From Methylocapsa sp. S129 (GTDB lineage: Bacteria; Pseudomonadota; Alphaproteobacteria; Rhizobiales; Beijerinckiaceae), in assembly GCF_009765995.1 (NCBI RefSeq), contig NZ_LMUI01000048.1:124001-188000 (forward strand): DNA of 64,000 nucleotides, read 5' to 3'. Position numbers and translations under genes: made by a program. Shown in pieces: positions 63,781 through 64,000 of this stretch (positions within the stretch are counted from its first letter, which is position 1; each line of letters opens with the position of its first letter). The notes under the pieces are model-generated. The model had not been told where the DNA came from. It saw only the letters and a program-made list of their open reading frames with translations, and did not search any database.

Positions 63781-64000
63781 CTAACCCGACCGCTTGCTTT
63801 GGACTAACTTCATCACCGCTCCGCCGATGTGCTGTCCGACCGATGTCGGCAAAGCGTTGCCCAACTGGCGCGTAGCGGCCTTCCAACTTCCGGAAATAAT
63901 GAAATCATCCGGGAATTGCTGCAGACGAGCCATCTCACGAATTGTGAAATACCTCACGCGATTCTGCCTGTCGGCCAGCATGTTTTCGCCTCCCGGCACG
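63781..64000 (-). CDS. DNA cytosine-5 methyltransferase, C-terminal end
   Basis: Only the last 73 residues are visible; the frame runs off the right edge. They contain RYFTIREMARLQQFPDDFII and WKAATRQLGNALPTSVGQHI, the final conserved motifs of C5 methyltransferases (motif IX surroundings and motif X, usually QxGNxVP). A Dcm-like enzyme is expected, either part of a restriction-modification system or an orphan. The gene ends 154 bases after the third dispersed repeat. No restriction gene is visible in this window. Confidence 0.85.
   Translation of the reverse strand, partial: VPGGENMLADRQNRVRYFTIREMARLQQFPDDFIISGSWKAATRQLGNALPTSVGQHIGGAVMKLVQSKRSG

Overview
The window looks like chromosomal DNA of a GC-rich alphaproteobacterium, most likely Hyphomicrobiales (Rhizobiales) and possibly near Beijerinckiaceae/Methylocystaceae. 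Supporting signs are a cysteine-free rpmE divergent from an ABC exporter, alphaproteobacterial-type Fhs and DUF779/aldehyde dehydrogenase genes, and a dispersed GTCATGGCCGGGCTTGTCCC-type palindromic element of a kind common in this order. No rRNA, tRNA, CRISPR array, prophage or intact IS element was seen. The taxonomic placement is inference.

Layout. 1-1.3 kb: the end of a COG4280 membrane protein with a small coupled partner, then a BrnT/BrnA toxin-antitoxin pair with a clear palindromic operator. 1.3-5.6 kb: leftward polyamine-type ABC importer (PotD-, PotA-, PotB- and PotC-like), split by one dispersed repeat. 6-9 kb: truA, rpmE and an MsbA-like exporter. 9-10.1 kb: VapBC and a frameshifted, orphan HigA/NadS-like antitoxin. 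10.2-15.6 kb: a BMP/PnrA-type ABC importer ending in a creatininase-family amidohydrolase. 15.7-17.7 kb: a MotA/ExbB-like plus MotB/OmpA-like pair. 18.4-26.1 kb: a 2,557-residue autotransporter with PATR repeats and four tandem 264/267-bp units.

26-35 kb holds a divergent catabolic cluster. Leftward lie an SDR, an ABC ATPase and an RpiR regulator. Rightward lie a solute-binding protein, two permeases, RidA and an M81 (MlrC-like) metallopeptidase. Together these make one complete importer with its degradative enzymes and regulator. 34.8-38.5 kb is a TetR-controlled EmrAB-type efflux pump with a palindrome over its promoter. 38.5-46 kb carries an inositol-monophosphatase-like enzyme, a DUF302 protein, a chemoreceptor coupled to a small membrane protein, formate-tetrahydrofolate ligase and a CapD/WbpM-type sugar dehydratase. 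46-51 kb has a HEPN protein overlapping an unknown partner, DUF779 plus aldehyde dehydrogenase, and an aldo/keto reductase-fucose mutarotase operon ending in a good terminator.

51-64 kb contains a PEBP-like protein, transaldolase, a DsbA-fold isomerase, a coiled-coil protein, a Tat-exported flavin amine oxidoreductase overlapping a c-type cytochrome, a decayed FkbM methyltransferase, a sulfotransferase-like gene, small secreted proteins (one interrupted), a NIPSNAP protein, a patatin-like lipase, a ThDP-dependent enzyme, and the 3' end of a DNA cytosine methyltransferase cut by the window edge.

Most of the region is ordinary nutrient uptake and envelope biology. The best leads for something less described are the HEPN cassette, the M81/RidA/SDR/ABC cluster, the flavin dehydrogenase-cytochrome pair, the BMP importer-creatininase operon, and the repeat-rich autotransporter with paired cysteines.
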